Of a stretch of 64,000 nt of DNA, positions 48,856-56,732 are shown piece after piece (within the stretch, counting starts at the first letter, position 1; the number at the start of each line of letters is the position of its first letter). Where the stretch lies: positions 202,729 through 266,728 of the forward strand of contig JAJUIB010000001.1 of the NCBI GenBank assembly GCA_029265615.1. The letters run 5' to 3'. Under the pieces are notes generated by a model. It saw only the letters and a program-made list of their open reading frames with translations, was not told the origin of the DNA and searched no databases. The position numbers and the translations under genes were made by a program. This DNA comes from Spirochaetota bacterium. GTDB taxonomy: Bacteria; Spirochaetota; Spirochaetia; Treponematales; Rectinemataceae.

Positions 48856-49305
48856 TTAGTCTCCCTCCTGCGTAGAGTCTAGCCGGGCCTTGGCGACGGC
48901 ATCGATCTCGAACGTCGTCGGCCCCTCCTTAGTGAGAAGAGAAAGCCGCGTTCCTTCGACGGCGACGATACGCCCCCGGATCCACTCGCTTTCGTTGACG
49001 GGCAGAACTTTCACGTTCCGGCCCGCGAAAATCGAAAACTCGCGCGGCGTCCTGAGGAGTCGCTCGATGCCAGGGCTCTGCACTTCGATGTGTGGATCCT
49101 CAACACCGAGAAGCACCGCGAGCCTGTCGGCAATGATGCGACTCGCTTTGGCGCATTCAAGCGTCCCTGTACCGCCTGCGGCGTACACTGTGGCCCGCAC
49201 CTGGACCGATGCGCGGTGGCGACTCAAGGAAAAATCCACAAGCGCAAGTCCGGCGGCCCTGAGAAGCGGCTCGACGTCGGCAAAAACGGTTTCTTGTTCC
49301 TGCAT
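48856..49305 (-). CDS. rimP: Ribosome maturation factor RimP, 149 aa
   Basis: RimP assists 30S assembly. The two-domain family pattern is present: an N-terminal alpha/beta domain (LLRAAGLALVDFSLSRHRASVQVRATVYAAG), the linker VEVQSPGIERLLRTPREFSIFAGRNVKVL (family PGL.RpL...-like) and a C-terminal SH3-like barrel. The ATG at 49305 follows an intrinsic terminator hairpin by 6 bases and has only a weak AGG. It is the first gene of the long minus-strand operon and is followed by nusA after 5 bases. Confidence 0.94.
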   Translation of the reverse strand: MQEQETVFADVEPLLRAAGLALVDFSLSRHRASVQVRATVYAAGGTGTLECAKASRIIADRLAVLLGVEDPHIEVQSPGIERLLRTPREFSIFAGRNVKVLPVNESEWIRGRIVAVEGTRLSLLTKEGPTTFEIDAVAKARLDSTQEGD

Positions 49306-49310
49306 ACCTA

Positions 49311-49337
49311 TAAAAAAAGAGTCGCCGAACGACTCTT
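49311..49337 (-). terminator. Intrinsic terminator in the rimP leader (possible attenuator)
   Basis: The minus-strand RNA forms an 8-bp stem (AAGAGUCG/CGACUCUU, 49337-49317) with a 5-base UUCGG loop, then seven U. It lies between the rimP promoter and its ATG, so transcripts must read through it to express the operon. Confidence 0.85.
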
Positions 49338-49377
49338 CTTATTCCTAAGGAGAATCTTTTGTTATTACCTACTCCGG

Positions 49378-49406
49378 ATAGTATCCGTTTTCATCCCGCG
49401 CGTCAA
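49378..49406 (-). promoter_or_regulatory. Promoter of the rimP-nusA-infB operon
   Basis: On the minus strand TTGACG (49406-49401), a 17-base spacer and TACTAT (49383-49378) predict a start near 49371 and a ~66-base leader that contains the terminator hairpin. Confidence 0.75.
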
Positions 49407-49460
49407 GCTACACGCGCGGCGGAGGATGCGCGAGGCACAGTGCGCAGAGATCGGGGCGCA

Positions 49461-50216
49461 TCAATCCGCCGCGAGGGCTAGTACGGCGACCCAGGTCGCT
49501 CCGCCTGACTTGAGAGCGCGTGCGCAGGCCTCGGCGGTCGCGCCTGTCGTATAGACGTCGTCGAAGAGGACGAGCCTCGCGGGCACGCAGGATCCAGGTT
49601 TGAGCCGATAGGCGGCCGCCGCATTCGCAAAACGCGCAGGCCGGTCAAGCCGTTTCTGTTCGGCCGAGGACCGGCGTTCAAGAAGCCTACATACCGTAAA
49701 CCCGCCGCGCTCAAGCTCGCGGGCCAGTAAGGCCACCTGATCCCAGCCGCGCGCGCGGAACTTCGCCTTGCGCGGTGGAACGGGCACGATGGGAAGGCCA
49801 GGCCAGCGCTCGGTGAGCGTTGCCGCGACAAAAGCCGCTATAAATGGCGCAAGCGAGCGGCGTCCTTTCGTCTTATAGGCGCGGATGAGTTCGGCGGCTT
49901 TACCCGAATAGCGAAAAAGAGGAAGCGCCTCGTCAAAGGCATACTCCTGGCCGCGGCAACGCATGCAACGCGCCGTCTCTGATATAAGAGCCTTGCCGCA
50001 GCCATCGCAGCGCGGCCCCGTGATCGGCACAAGCGCCCGCGCACAGGCCTCGCACAGTGGTGCATTATGTCCTTTCCCGGCAAGGCGCTCGCCGGGAAGG
50101 AGCGCAACACCGCAGAGCGCACACACGCGCGGCAAACAAAAATCGAGGGCGAAACGGAAGACCGCCGCTTCGCGGCCTTCAGCAAGAAGGCCCCACAAAG
50201 ATTGCGCTACACGCAC
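49461..50216 (-). CDS. comF: ComF-family phosphoribosyltransferase-like protein, 251 aa
   Basis: ComF proteins combine an N-terminal zinc-ribbon region with a PRTase-like domain. Cysteine pairs are visible at CALCG, CEAC, CDGCG and CMRC (about residues 32-90), and the PRPP-binding motif is VLFDDVYTTGAT. ComF is needed for DNA uptake in transformable bacteria and probably acts in nucleic-acid recycling elsewhere; no other competence gene is here. The GTG start at 50216 has no clear ribosome binding site and is tentative. It lies 23 bases after mutS, and its stop is 55 bases before the rimP promoter. Confidence 0.9.
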   Translation of the reverse strand: MRVAQSLWGLLAEGREAAVFRFALDFCLPRVCALCGVALLPGERLAGKGHNAPLCEACARALVPITGPRCDGCGKALISETARCMRCRGQEYAFDEALPLFRYSGKAAELIRAYKTKGRRSLAPFIAAFVAATLTERWPGLPIVPVPPRKAKFRARGWDQVALLARELERGGFTVCRLLERRSSAEQKRLDRPARFANAAAAYRLKPGSCVPARLVLFDDVYTTGATAEACARALKSGGATWVAVLALAAD

Positions 50217-50239
50217 ATAAGCACTACGCGCATGCGGCC

Positions 50240-52987
50240 TTAGCCCGCTTGAAGCCGCTTTTTAAGAAGTGCAAGGCGGTTCAGGGCCTCAAGCGGCGTG
50301 AGGGTGTCGACATCCAAGGAGGCAAGCTCGGCGAGCACAAGCTCGCCCGGCGCAAAGAGCGCCGTCTGTCTAGGCCGCTCGCGGCGGACGCCACCTGCGT
50401 CGGAAGGTAGCTCGCCGCGCGGAAAGACTCCGCCTGGGCCAGATGCGCTTGCGGCGCGGGCTGGCAGGGACTTTTCCATGTTTGAAAGCTCCGCATGAAC
50501 CTCGTGGGCGCGTGCGAGAACCGACGCAGGCAGCCCCGCAAGCCGGGCAACGTGCAGACCGTAGGAACCAGCCGCCGCGCCCGGCACGATGCGCTTCAAA
50601 AAGACGACCTCACCCTCTTCCTCAAGCACGGCAAGCGAAAGGTTTTTTAGGCGTGGCCGCTCAAGGGCAGTAAGTTCATGGTAATGCGTTGCAAAAAGTG
50701 TCCGCGCGCCCAGGTGGTCAAGAAGCGTTTCGCTCACCGCCCAGGCAATCGACAGGCCGTCTATCGTGCTTGTGCCGCGGCCGACCTCGTCCATCACAAT
50801 GAGGCTTCGCGGCGTCGCAGTATTGAGGATACGTGCCGTCTCGTGCATTTCGACGAGAAAGGTCGACTCGCCGCGCGCAAGATTGTCCTGTGCTCCAACG
50901 CGGCAAAACACCCGGTCGACTAAGCCGATATCCGCCTCGAGGGCAGGAACAAAAGAACCCGCCTGGGCCATGAGCACGATGAGCGCCGTTTGCCGAAGAA
51001 AGGTCGATTTCCCCGCCATGTTCGGGCCGGTGATAAGGGCAAAGGAAGGCGCAGCCGCCGAATTCTGCTCGGCGGCCGCGTGCTCAGCTTGCGCCGGAAG
51101 CATGGCGGCGAGTTCGACGCCATTCGGAACAAAACTCCCCGCGGGAAGGTGGGCCTCCACAACGGGGTGGCGGCCTTCGACGATTACGAGGCGTCCATCC
51201 TCGAAAATACGCGGCCGCACATAGCCCCGTACCGTCGCCGCCCAGGCAAAGGCGGCAAGGCAGTCTTGAACCGCGGCGCTACGGGCAAAGGCGAGCACGG
51301 CGGGAACAAGCGCCTTGGCCGCCTCGCGCACTTCGAGAAAGAGGCGCCGCTCGAGCTCGATGATGCGCTCGGTCGCACCGTTGATCTCGCTCTCAAGCTC
51401 CGAAAGCCGCTTGGTCGTATACCGCTCGCCGTTTACGACCGACTGACGCCGTATAAAATGCGCGGGCACAGCTTCAAGTTTGCCCTTTGACACCTCGAGA
51501 TAGTACCCGATGATGCGGTTGTAGCGAACGCGGAGGTTCGCAATACCCGAGGCGGCACGCTCTTCCTCGAGGTAGGCCTCAAGGACGGCGCGCGAATCCT
51601 CCTTGAGGCCGCGCAGGCGGTCCAGTTCGGCGTCATAGCCCTCGCGGATGAGCTCGCCTTCGCTCAAGAGGATCGAGGGCTCCTCCTTGATCGCGCGGCC
51701 TATAAGATCGCGAAGCCCGAGCGCAGCCTTCCGCTCCTCGGCGCTGGGTCCTGAGGCGAGGAGTCCGCCCGCCTTAGCAGTCTCGAGAAGCGAACGCGTC
51801 GCCTCACAGGCCGCGATCGAGTCGCGGAGCGCAAGAAGGTCCTTGGCATGCGCCTTGTCCATCGCAATGCGCGATGCAAGGCGCTCGGCGTCGAGAACGC
51901 GCGAGAGCGTCTCGCGGAGCTCGCGGAGGAGACGCTGGTCGCGGTAGAGGAATTCCACCGCATCGAGCCGCGCCTCGATCGCCTGCTTGTCTCGCAGGGG
52001 CTGGAGAATCCACTGCCGGATAAGCCGAGCGCCCGCCGCAGTGCGGGTTTCATCGAGCACTTCAAGCAGGCTGTAGTTTTTGCCCGCGTCATGGAGGTTC
52101 CGCACAAGCTCGAGGTTTTTGACGGTTGATTCATCGACAAGGGCAAATTCTTCCTCGCTGTAGGGCTTAAGCTCGCGAAGATGCGGCGCGGCGGCCTTGG
52201 CGGTGTCATCAACATAGCGAAGAAGCGCCGCCGCCGCCGCGAGCTCGGGCGCCCCGTCGGCAAACCCCAAGCCCTTGAGCGTTGCAAGGCCGAAGCGGAG
52301 TTTGAGATCCTCGGTGGCGGCATCGGCGTCGAAAGCCCAGTCAGGCAGGCGGTTTATGATGAGCGAGCCGCGTTCGGCGATCGCCTCGGCGATGTCGGGG
52401 CGTTCGAGAAGGCGCTGCTGGATGAGCATTTCCCGGGGGGAGAGGCGGTAAAGCTCCTTGCGTAGCCTTTCAGCGTCCGCGCTCGACGCGGCGATGCCCC
52501 CCTCGCCCGCCGCGCCCGAGCCCTGCTCAGGGGGCGGGGCAAAGGAAAAGGCGCGGAACTCCGCCGTGGAAACGTCGACATAGGCCGCCGCAAGAACGCC
52601 CCGCTGCTCGCAGAGCGCGAATAGGTAGTTGTTCGTAGCCTGGTCGAGAAAATCCTCCTCAAGCGCAGTCCCCGGCGTGATGACCTCGACCACGTCGCGC
52701 TCGACGATTCCCCGCCCCTGTCCTGGCTCCGAAAGCTGCTCGCAGACGGCCACTTTTTTCCCGAGCTTAAGAAGGCGCGCAATGTAGCCGCGGGCCGCAT
52801 GGTAGGGAATGCCGCACATCGGCTCGCCCTGACGCTTCGTGAGCGTCAAATTGAGGAGGGCGCTCACCTCGATCGCGTCCTCGAAGAACATTTCGTAGAA
52901 GTCTCCGAGGCGAAAAAACAGCACAGCGTCCCGGTGCCGGGCTTTCGCCCGCCGGTACTGATCCATCATTGGGGTGCGCTCGGCCAT
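50240..52987 (-). CDS. mutS: DNA mismatch repair protein MutS, 915 aa
   Basis: MutS recognises mismatches and small loops. The mismatch-binding domain carries the GDFYEMFFEDA element with the Phe-x-Glu wedge, and the ATPase has Walker A GPNMAGKSTFLRQ, Walker B LIVMDEVGRGTST and FATHYHELT. Near the C-terminus a QTALF pentapeptide matches the beta-clamp consensus. The frame is open to 53077, but ATG 52987 is the family start (MAERTPMMDQYRRAK) and is 9 bases from a consensus -10 box. In Borrelia and Treponema mutS also neighbours the ompH/bamA genes, from memory. Confidence 0.97.
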   Translation of the reverse strand: MAERTPMMDQYRRAKARHRDAVLFFRLGDFYEMFFEDAIEVSALLNLTLTKRQGEPMCGIPYHAARGYIARLLKLGKKVAVCEQLSEPGQGRGIVERDVVEVITPGTALEEDFLDQATNNYLFALCEQRGVLAAAYVDVSTAEFRAFSFAPPPEQGSGAAGEGGIAASSADAERLRKELYRLSPREMLIQQRLLERPDIAEAIAERGSLIINRLPDWAFDADAATEDLKLRFGLATLKGLGFADGAPELAAAAALLRYVDDTAKAAAPHLRELKPYSEEEFALVDESTVKNLELVRNLHDAGKNYSLLEVLDETRTAAGARLIRQWILQPLRDKQAIEARLDAVEFLYRDQRLLRELRETLSRVLDAERLASRIAMDKAHAKDLLALRDSIAACEATRSLLETAKAGGLLASGPSAEERKAALGLRDLIGRAIKEEPSILLSEGELIREGYDAELDRLRGLKEDSRAVLEAYLEEERAASGIANLRVRYNRIIGYYLEVSKGKLEAVPAHFIRRQSVVNGERYTTKRLSELESEINGATERIIELERRLFLEVREAAKALVPAVLAFARSAAVQDCLAAFAWAATVRGYVRPRIFEDGRLVIVEGRHPVVEAHLPAGSFVPNGVELAAMLPAQAEHAAAEQNSAAAPSFALITGPNMAGKSTFLRQTALIVLMAQAGSFVPALEADIGLVDRVFCRVGAQDNLARGESTFLVEMHETARILNTATPRSLIVMDEVGRGTSTIDGLSIAWAVSETLLDHLGARTLFATHYHELTALERPRLKNLSLAVLEEEGEVVFLKRIVPGAAAGSYGLHVARLAGLPASVLARAHEVHAELSNMEKSLPARAASASGPGGVFPRGELPSDAGGVRRERPRQTALFAPGELVLAELASLDVDTLTPLEALNRLALLKKRLQAG

Positions 52988-52992
52988 GGCCG

Positions 52993-53021
52993 TTGCATTA
53001 TATCGGCGGCCACGATAGGCT
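52993..53021 (+). promoter_or_regulatory. Possible promoter of the STAS-domain gene
   Basis: TTGCAT (52993-52998), a 17-base spacer and TAGGCT (53016-53021) lie 34 bases before the GTG at 53055 and overlap the divergent mutS promoter. Confidence 0.4.
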
Positions 53022-53025
53022 ACAA
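52997..53025 (-). promoter_or_regulatory. Promoter of mutS (leaderless layout)
   Basis: On the minus strand TTGTAG (53025-53020), a 17-base spacer and a perfect TATAAT (53002-52997) are followed after 9 bases by ATG 52987 with no Shine-Dalgarno. Confidence 0.72.
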
Positions 53026-53054
53026 GGCGAAGATCGGTTGTAAGGAGCACGAGC

Positions 53055-53543
53055 GTGGAAGAGGCGATTTTCATCAAGGAAGAGGCAGAGGCCCTCTATA
53101 TCAGGGCGCAGGGACATGTGACGGCAACCCTCTGCCCCGAACTTAAGGCTCGCGCCTTTACCCGACTCGAAACAGCACCCGCGCCCAAGGCCGTTTACGT
53201 GGATCTGGGCCCCTGCGAGTACATGGACTCCACCTTCCTCGGCCTTCTCGTCGGCCTCAACAAACGTTTCAAACAGAGCGTAGGGAAGCCAATCGTCCTC
53301 CTTCACGCGAACGAGACCTGCCTTGGCCTCCTCAAGACGATCGGCGTCCTCAAGCTCGTCGAGCTCTCAAACGAGGAAGTGGCCTTCCCCCGCATGCTTG
53401 AGCGCCTCTCCGCCGGCCCCCGCGCAACGGCGGAATTCCTCCTTGACGCCCACGAGGAGCTTGCGGACATCTCCGAGGAGAACAAGCGGCGGTTCTCGAC
53501 GCTCACCGATGCGCTTAAGGACGCACTCGGGAAAAAAGACTAA
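53055..53543 (+). CDS. STAS-domain anti-sigma-factor-antagonist-like protein, 162 aa
   Basis: The first ~105 residues are a STAS domain like SpoIIAA/RsbV: ALYIRAQGHVTATLCPEL, then AVYVDLGPCEYMDSTFLGLLVGLNKRF, where S59 (DST) is the position phosphorylated by the partner kinase. A C-terminal helical tail (LDAHEELADISEENKRRFSTLTDALKDALG) of ~40 residues is an extra. Such proteins act in partner-switch signalling, releasing a sigma factor or an effector when dephosphorylated. The partner kinase is not in the window. GTG 53055 has AAGGAG 7 bases upstream. Confidence 0.88.
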   Translation: MEEAIFIKEEAEALYIRAQGHVTATLCPELKARAFTRLETAPAPKAVYVDLGPCEYMDSTFLGLLVGLNKRFKQSVGKPIVLLHANETCLGLLKTIGVLKLVELSNEEVAFPRMLERLSAGPRATAEFLLDAHEELADISEENKRRFSTLTDALKDALGKKD

Positions 53544-53568
53544 AAATGCGGATTCTCAACTGACACAA

Positions 53569-53599
53569 AGGCCGGAGCACGGGAATCGCACTCCGGCCT
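53569..53599 (-). terminator. Probable terminator between the STAS and ompH genes
   Basis: A 9-bp stem (AGGCCGGAG/CTCCGGCCT) with a 13-base loop is followed on the minus strand by TTTGTGT. It could serve the ompH transcript and, less well, the STAS gene. Confidence 0.6.
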
Positions 53600-53622
53600 A
53601 TAGCTGCAAAGACGCTTGCGAC

Positions 53623-54174
53623 CTACTGGGCCTTTCCGATGAGGGCTTGAATCACCTTGTCGGTGATGTCGATCATGGGGCTGTACCACACCACCGCGCT
53701 TACAACCGAGTCGGCGCTCTTCAAGTTGATAACGAGGGAAAAGCCCTCGGTTTCGGCGATCGATTGGATCTGCGTATAGACCTGCTGGACGAATTGGTTC
53801 GAGGCTCCGAGCTTTTTGGCCTGATCGTCAAGTTCGGCCTGTTTTGTCCGGACATACTCCTTGAGGAACTCCGTTTTCCGGTAGAGCTCCGATTCGAACC
53901 TAAGCGCGGACTGCTTGTCTCCCGCCCGCTCGGCCTCGACTTTTTGCGCCTGGAGCTTTTTGATTTCCTCGCCCATGCGGTCGATCTCGGTCTGAATCTG
54001 CGCCTTTTTCGCCTCGAACTCCCGGAGGCCCGCGCCGTCCTTTGCGTAGGACATGATGATCTTCTGAAGGTCGACGACCGCAATGCGGGTGATCTGTTGT
54101 GCACCCGCCACAGCCGCCGCACCGAGCGCAAACGCAAGAGCGATGATGAACGCGTTCCGACCTGTCCGCCTCAT
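53623..54174 (-). CDS. ompH: OmpH/Skp-family periplasmic chaperone, 183 aa
   Basis: Skp holds unfolded outer-membrane proteins in the periplasm. A signal peptide (AFIIALAFALGAAAVAGAQ) precedes ITRIAVVDLQKIIMSY, the typical strand, and a long charged coiled coil (GLREFEAKKAQIQTEIDRMGEEIKKLQAQKVEAE). The C-terminal GFSLVINLKSADSVVSAVVWYSPMIDITDKVI closes the body domain. It lies 12 bases after bamA, the standard bamA-skp order, and is the last gene of the tamB-bamA-ompH unit. Confidence 0.93.
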   Translation of the reverse strand: MRRTGRNAFIIALAFALGAAAVAGAQQITRIAVVDLQKIIMSYAKDGAGLREFEAKKAQIQTEIDRMGEEIKKLQAQKVEAERAGDKQSALRFESELYRKTEFLKEYVRTKQAELDDQAKKLGASNQFVQQVYTQIQSIAETEGFSLVINLKSADSVVSAVVWYSPMIDITDKVIQALIGKAQ

Positions 54175-54186
54175 TGCCGTACCTCC

Positions 54187-56715
54187 TTAATTGAGCGGCT
54201 GGCTGATACTGATGACAAAGTCAAGCCCCCCCGTCGAGGTTCCCGGCGTCCAGTCGATCGAGGCGCCATCGAAGGTGAAGCGCTTTGCAAAATAGAACCG
54301 GAAGGGGAACTGCGGAATGGTGAAGCGGAACCCGAAGCCCGCAGAGAAGGCAAAATGTTTCCAGGCAAGATCCGAAAAACTGGTGCCGTTGTCCGTTGCG
54401 GCCGAGGTGGGGATGAGCATGCCCCCTTCGGTCCTGAGCGCGACCGCGTCGAAGAAGCCGTCAAGCCAGAGGAACTGGTCGAATATCGGCATGCGCAACT
54501 CGAGCCAGTTGTCCCAGAGCGTCCGACCATCGGTGCTGTCGTAAAGGCTCCGCCAACCGCGCCCGACAAAAGTGCCGTCAATCCTGAGGTCGTCGGCGAG
54601 CTTCACCGTGGCAAGGGCGTCACCGGGCTTCGGCAGGATGGCGGAGAAGGCGCTGTGAGCGCCGAGCACCCACTTCCAGTTCCAGCCCTCGAACACGGGG
54701 ATGTTGAAAAGTGTCGCATAACCCTCAAGCCGCGTATCCGTCTTGAGATAGGACTGCGTCTCGCCGGGGAAGATACCCGCGAAAGTGAAGCGCTCGCTCG
54801 CATAGTAGCCGCGCGAGGGGTTGTACCAGAGATCGAGCTTGTTGAGATAGATGCGGCCGATGAGCTTGTTGCCGACGCCCCATACGTCGAGCGCATCTCG
54901 GACGCCCTTGTCGTAGGGGCGGTAGAGGGAAGCATCGTAGCTCACCGTGCCGATCGTGGTCGAAACGCCGAGACCGAGCCCCAGATCGCCGATGTCCGTG
55001 CGCATCGTGTAGCCGCCTGAGAATCCGAGGGTAAAGTCCCAGGTATCATAGGGCATCTTGTATGCGTCGTCGACGGTCTTGCCCGCGTTCACATACTCCT
55101 CATAGCTCGTATAAGGATCGGGAACGCCATAGTCCGCGACGTCGAAGGTGGGGCCGAGGATGTCCTGAGCGATCGACAGGCGCTTGTGGACAAACGAAAG
55201 GTCAAGCCCGCCTGAGATACGCTTTCCGAAAAGCCATTTGTCGAGGAAGGAGAAAGAAAGATCCTGAGTGGTCGGCGAGGCGTTGAACTCAACGCCGAAG
55301 GTCTGGCCATTGCCAAGGAAGTTTTTGTCGTTCCACTTGATGAGTCCCGAGATGGGGAAATTGCCCGGCACGCCGAGTCCCGAGAGCGTCACGCCGAACT
55401 GAATGTCCGCCGTACTCTGCTCCTCGAAGTTGAGGACAAGATCCATGAGGTTCTCGGCGCTGCCGGGGAGCATTTCGGGTTCGATCGCGGAGAAATACTG
55501 CGTATTGTAAAGACTTCGTAGCCCTTCGATGATCTTGGCCTTAGAGAAGATGTCGCCGACTTCGAGCGGAAGCTCGCGGGCGACGACATGCTCCTTGGTC
55601 TTTTTGAGCCCCTTGAACGAGATGCTTTCGATGTGGGCGCGATCGCGCTCGACGATGCGGATCGTGTAGGAGATGACAAAACGCTCCTCATCGCGGCGCT
55701 CGACCAGATCGATGTTGTTGAATATGTAGCCGTTCTCGTAGTAGAGGTCGGCAATGCGCGCCTTGTCCTGCTGGAGTTTCGTCGCGTTGAGGACGGAGCC
55801 CGGCTTCTGGTAAACGAGCGAAGACAGCTTCTCGGTTGAAAACACCTTGTTGCCTTCGAAGCTCATGCCGCCGTAGCCCCACTGGCGGCCCTCCTTAATC
55901 GCGAACGTGAGGATGAGCCAGTTTTTACCCGCCTTCTCGTCCCGCAAGGTTTCCCGGAGCACGTCGACGACATCCGCGTCGACGTAGCCCCGCTCCCGGT
56001 AGTAGGCCGCGATTTTTTGCCGGTCTTCCTCGAGTTTGAGGTCCTGGAAGGCGCCCGCCTGGAAAAGTCCCGCTTCCTTGAGCGAAAGCTTCGACTTGAG
56101 CGTCTGCGAACTGAAGGCGACGTTGCCCGTAAAGCGGATTTCCTTGACGGCGACCTGAGAGCCCTCAACAACCGAAAAGAGCACGGTAACGCCGCCCGAA
56201 GGCGAGCTCTGCGTCGATGAGCTGACCTGTGCGTCGGGATAGCCCTTCTCGAGATAGAGGCGCCGCACCGCAAGCTCGTCAATCTTGACCTTGGAGGCGT
56301 TGTAGATATCGCCCGTCTTCGTCTTCACAGCGTCGAGGATATCAGCGGAGCGGAGCCCCGCGTTGCCTACGACACGGACCGCATCGACTGCGGGCTTCTC
56401 GACGACCGTGAATTTTATGACGACCTTCGAACGGCCTTCGTCGGCGGGGAAGGCGGCGGAACGGATCGTTTCGGGCTCGAACCAGTCCAGTTCGTAGACG
56501 CGCGCCTGGAGCTCGACCCAGAGTTCCTCGGTAAAAGCCTTACCGAGGAAGGGGCGCATAGCACCGTCGAGCTCGCGCCTATCCGCGCGTTTTACGCCAT
56601 CCCACTGGACGCCGGCAATGGGCTTGCCCCAAAACCAGTCCTCGGGAACTTCTTCGGCGAAGGCTGCGAAGGCCAGGACGAGGACAGCGGCAAGGAAAAG
56701 GGGAAGTCGCTTCAT
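54187..56715 (-). CDS. bamA: Outer-membrane protein assembly factor BamA, 842 aa
   Basis: BamA inserts beta-barrel proteins into the outer membrane. A signal peptide (MKRLPLFLAAVLVLAFAAFAEE) is followed by about five POTRA domains (e.g. VDAVRVVGNAGLRSADILDAVKTKTGDIYN, IRFTGNVAFSSQTLKSKLSLKEAG, MSFEGNKVFSTEKLSSLV) and a C-terminal barrel with FHFSAGFG-type strands (FAFSAGFGFRFTIPQFPFRFYFAKRF). It ends in FVISISQPLN rather than the usual terminal aromatic. ATG 56715 starts the signal peptide with GAGGAG upstream. It is encoded between tamB and ompH. Confidence 0.95.
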   Translation of the reverse strand: MKRLPLFLAAVLVLAFAAFAEEVPEDWFWGKPIAGVQWDGVKRADRRELDGAMRPFLGKAFTEELWVELQARVYELDWFEPETIRSAAFPADEGRSKVVIKFTVVEKPAVDAVRVVGNAGLRSADILDAVKTKTGDIYNASKVKIDELAVRRLYLEKGYPDAQVSSSTQSSPSGGVTVLFSVVEGSQVAVKEIRFTGNVAFSSQTLKSKLSLKEAGLFQAGAFQDLKLEEDRQKIAAYYRERGYVDADVVDVLRETLRDEKAGKNWLILTFAIKEGRQWGYGGMSFEGNKVFSTEKLSSLVYQKPGSVLNATKLQQDKARIADLYYENGYIFNNIDLVERRDEERFVISYTIRIVERDRAHIESISFKGLKKTKEHVVARELPLEVGDIFSKAKIIEGLRSLYNTQYFSAIEPEMLPGSAENLMDLVLNFEEQSTADIQFGVTLSGLGVPGNFPISGLIKWNDKNFLGNGQTFGVEFNASPTTQDLSFSFLDKWLFGKRISGGLDLSFVHKRLSIAQDILGPTFDVADYGVPDPYTSYEEYVNAGKTVDDAYKMPYDTWDFTLGFSGGYTMRTDIGDLGLGLGVSTTIGTVSYDASLYRPYDKGVRDALDVWGVGNKLIGRIYLNKLDLWYNPSRGYYASERFTFAGIFPGETQSYLKTDTRLEGYATLFNIPVFEGWNWKWVLGAHSAFSAILPKPGDALATVKLADDLRIDGTFVGRGWRSLYDSTDGRTLWDNWLELRMPIFDQFLWLDGFFDAVALRTEGGMLIPTSAATDNGTSFSDLAWKHFAFSAGFGFRFTIPQFPFRFYFAKRFTFDGASIDWTPGTSTGGLDFVISISQPLN

Positions 56716-56732
56716 GGTGCTCCTCACGGCGC

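Noticed and set aside
53323..55020. Open frame of 565 codons opposite ompH and bamA
   Set aside because: It mirrors two well-supported genes and starts inside the STAS gene; no protein signature is visible.
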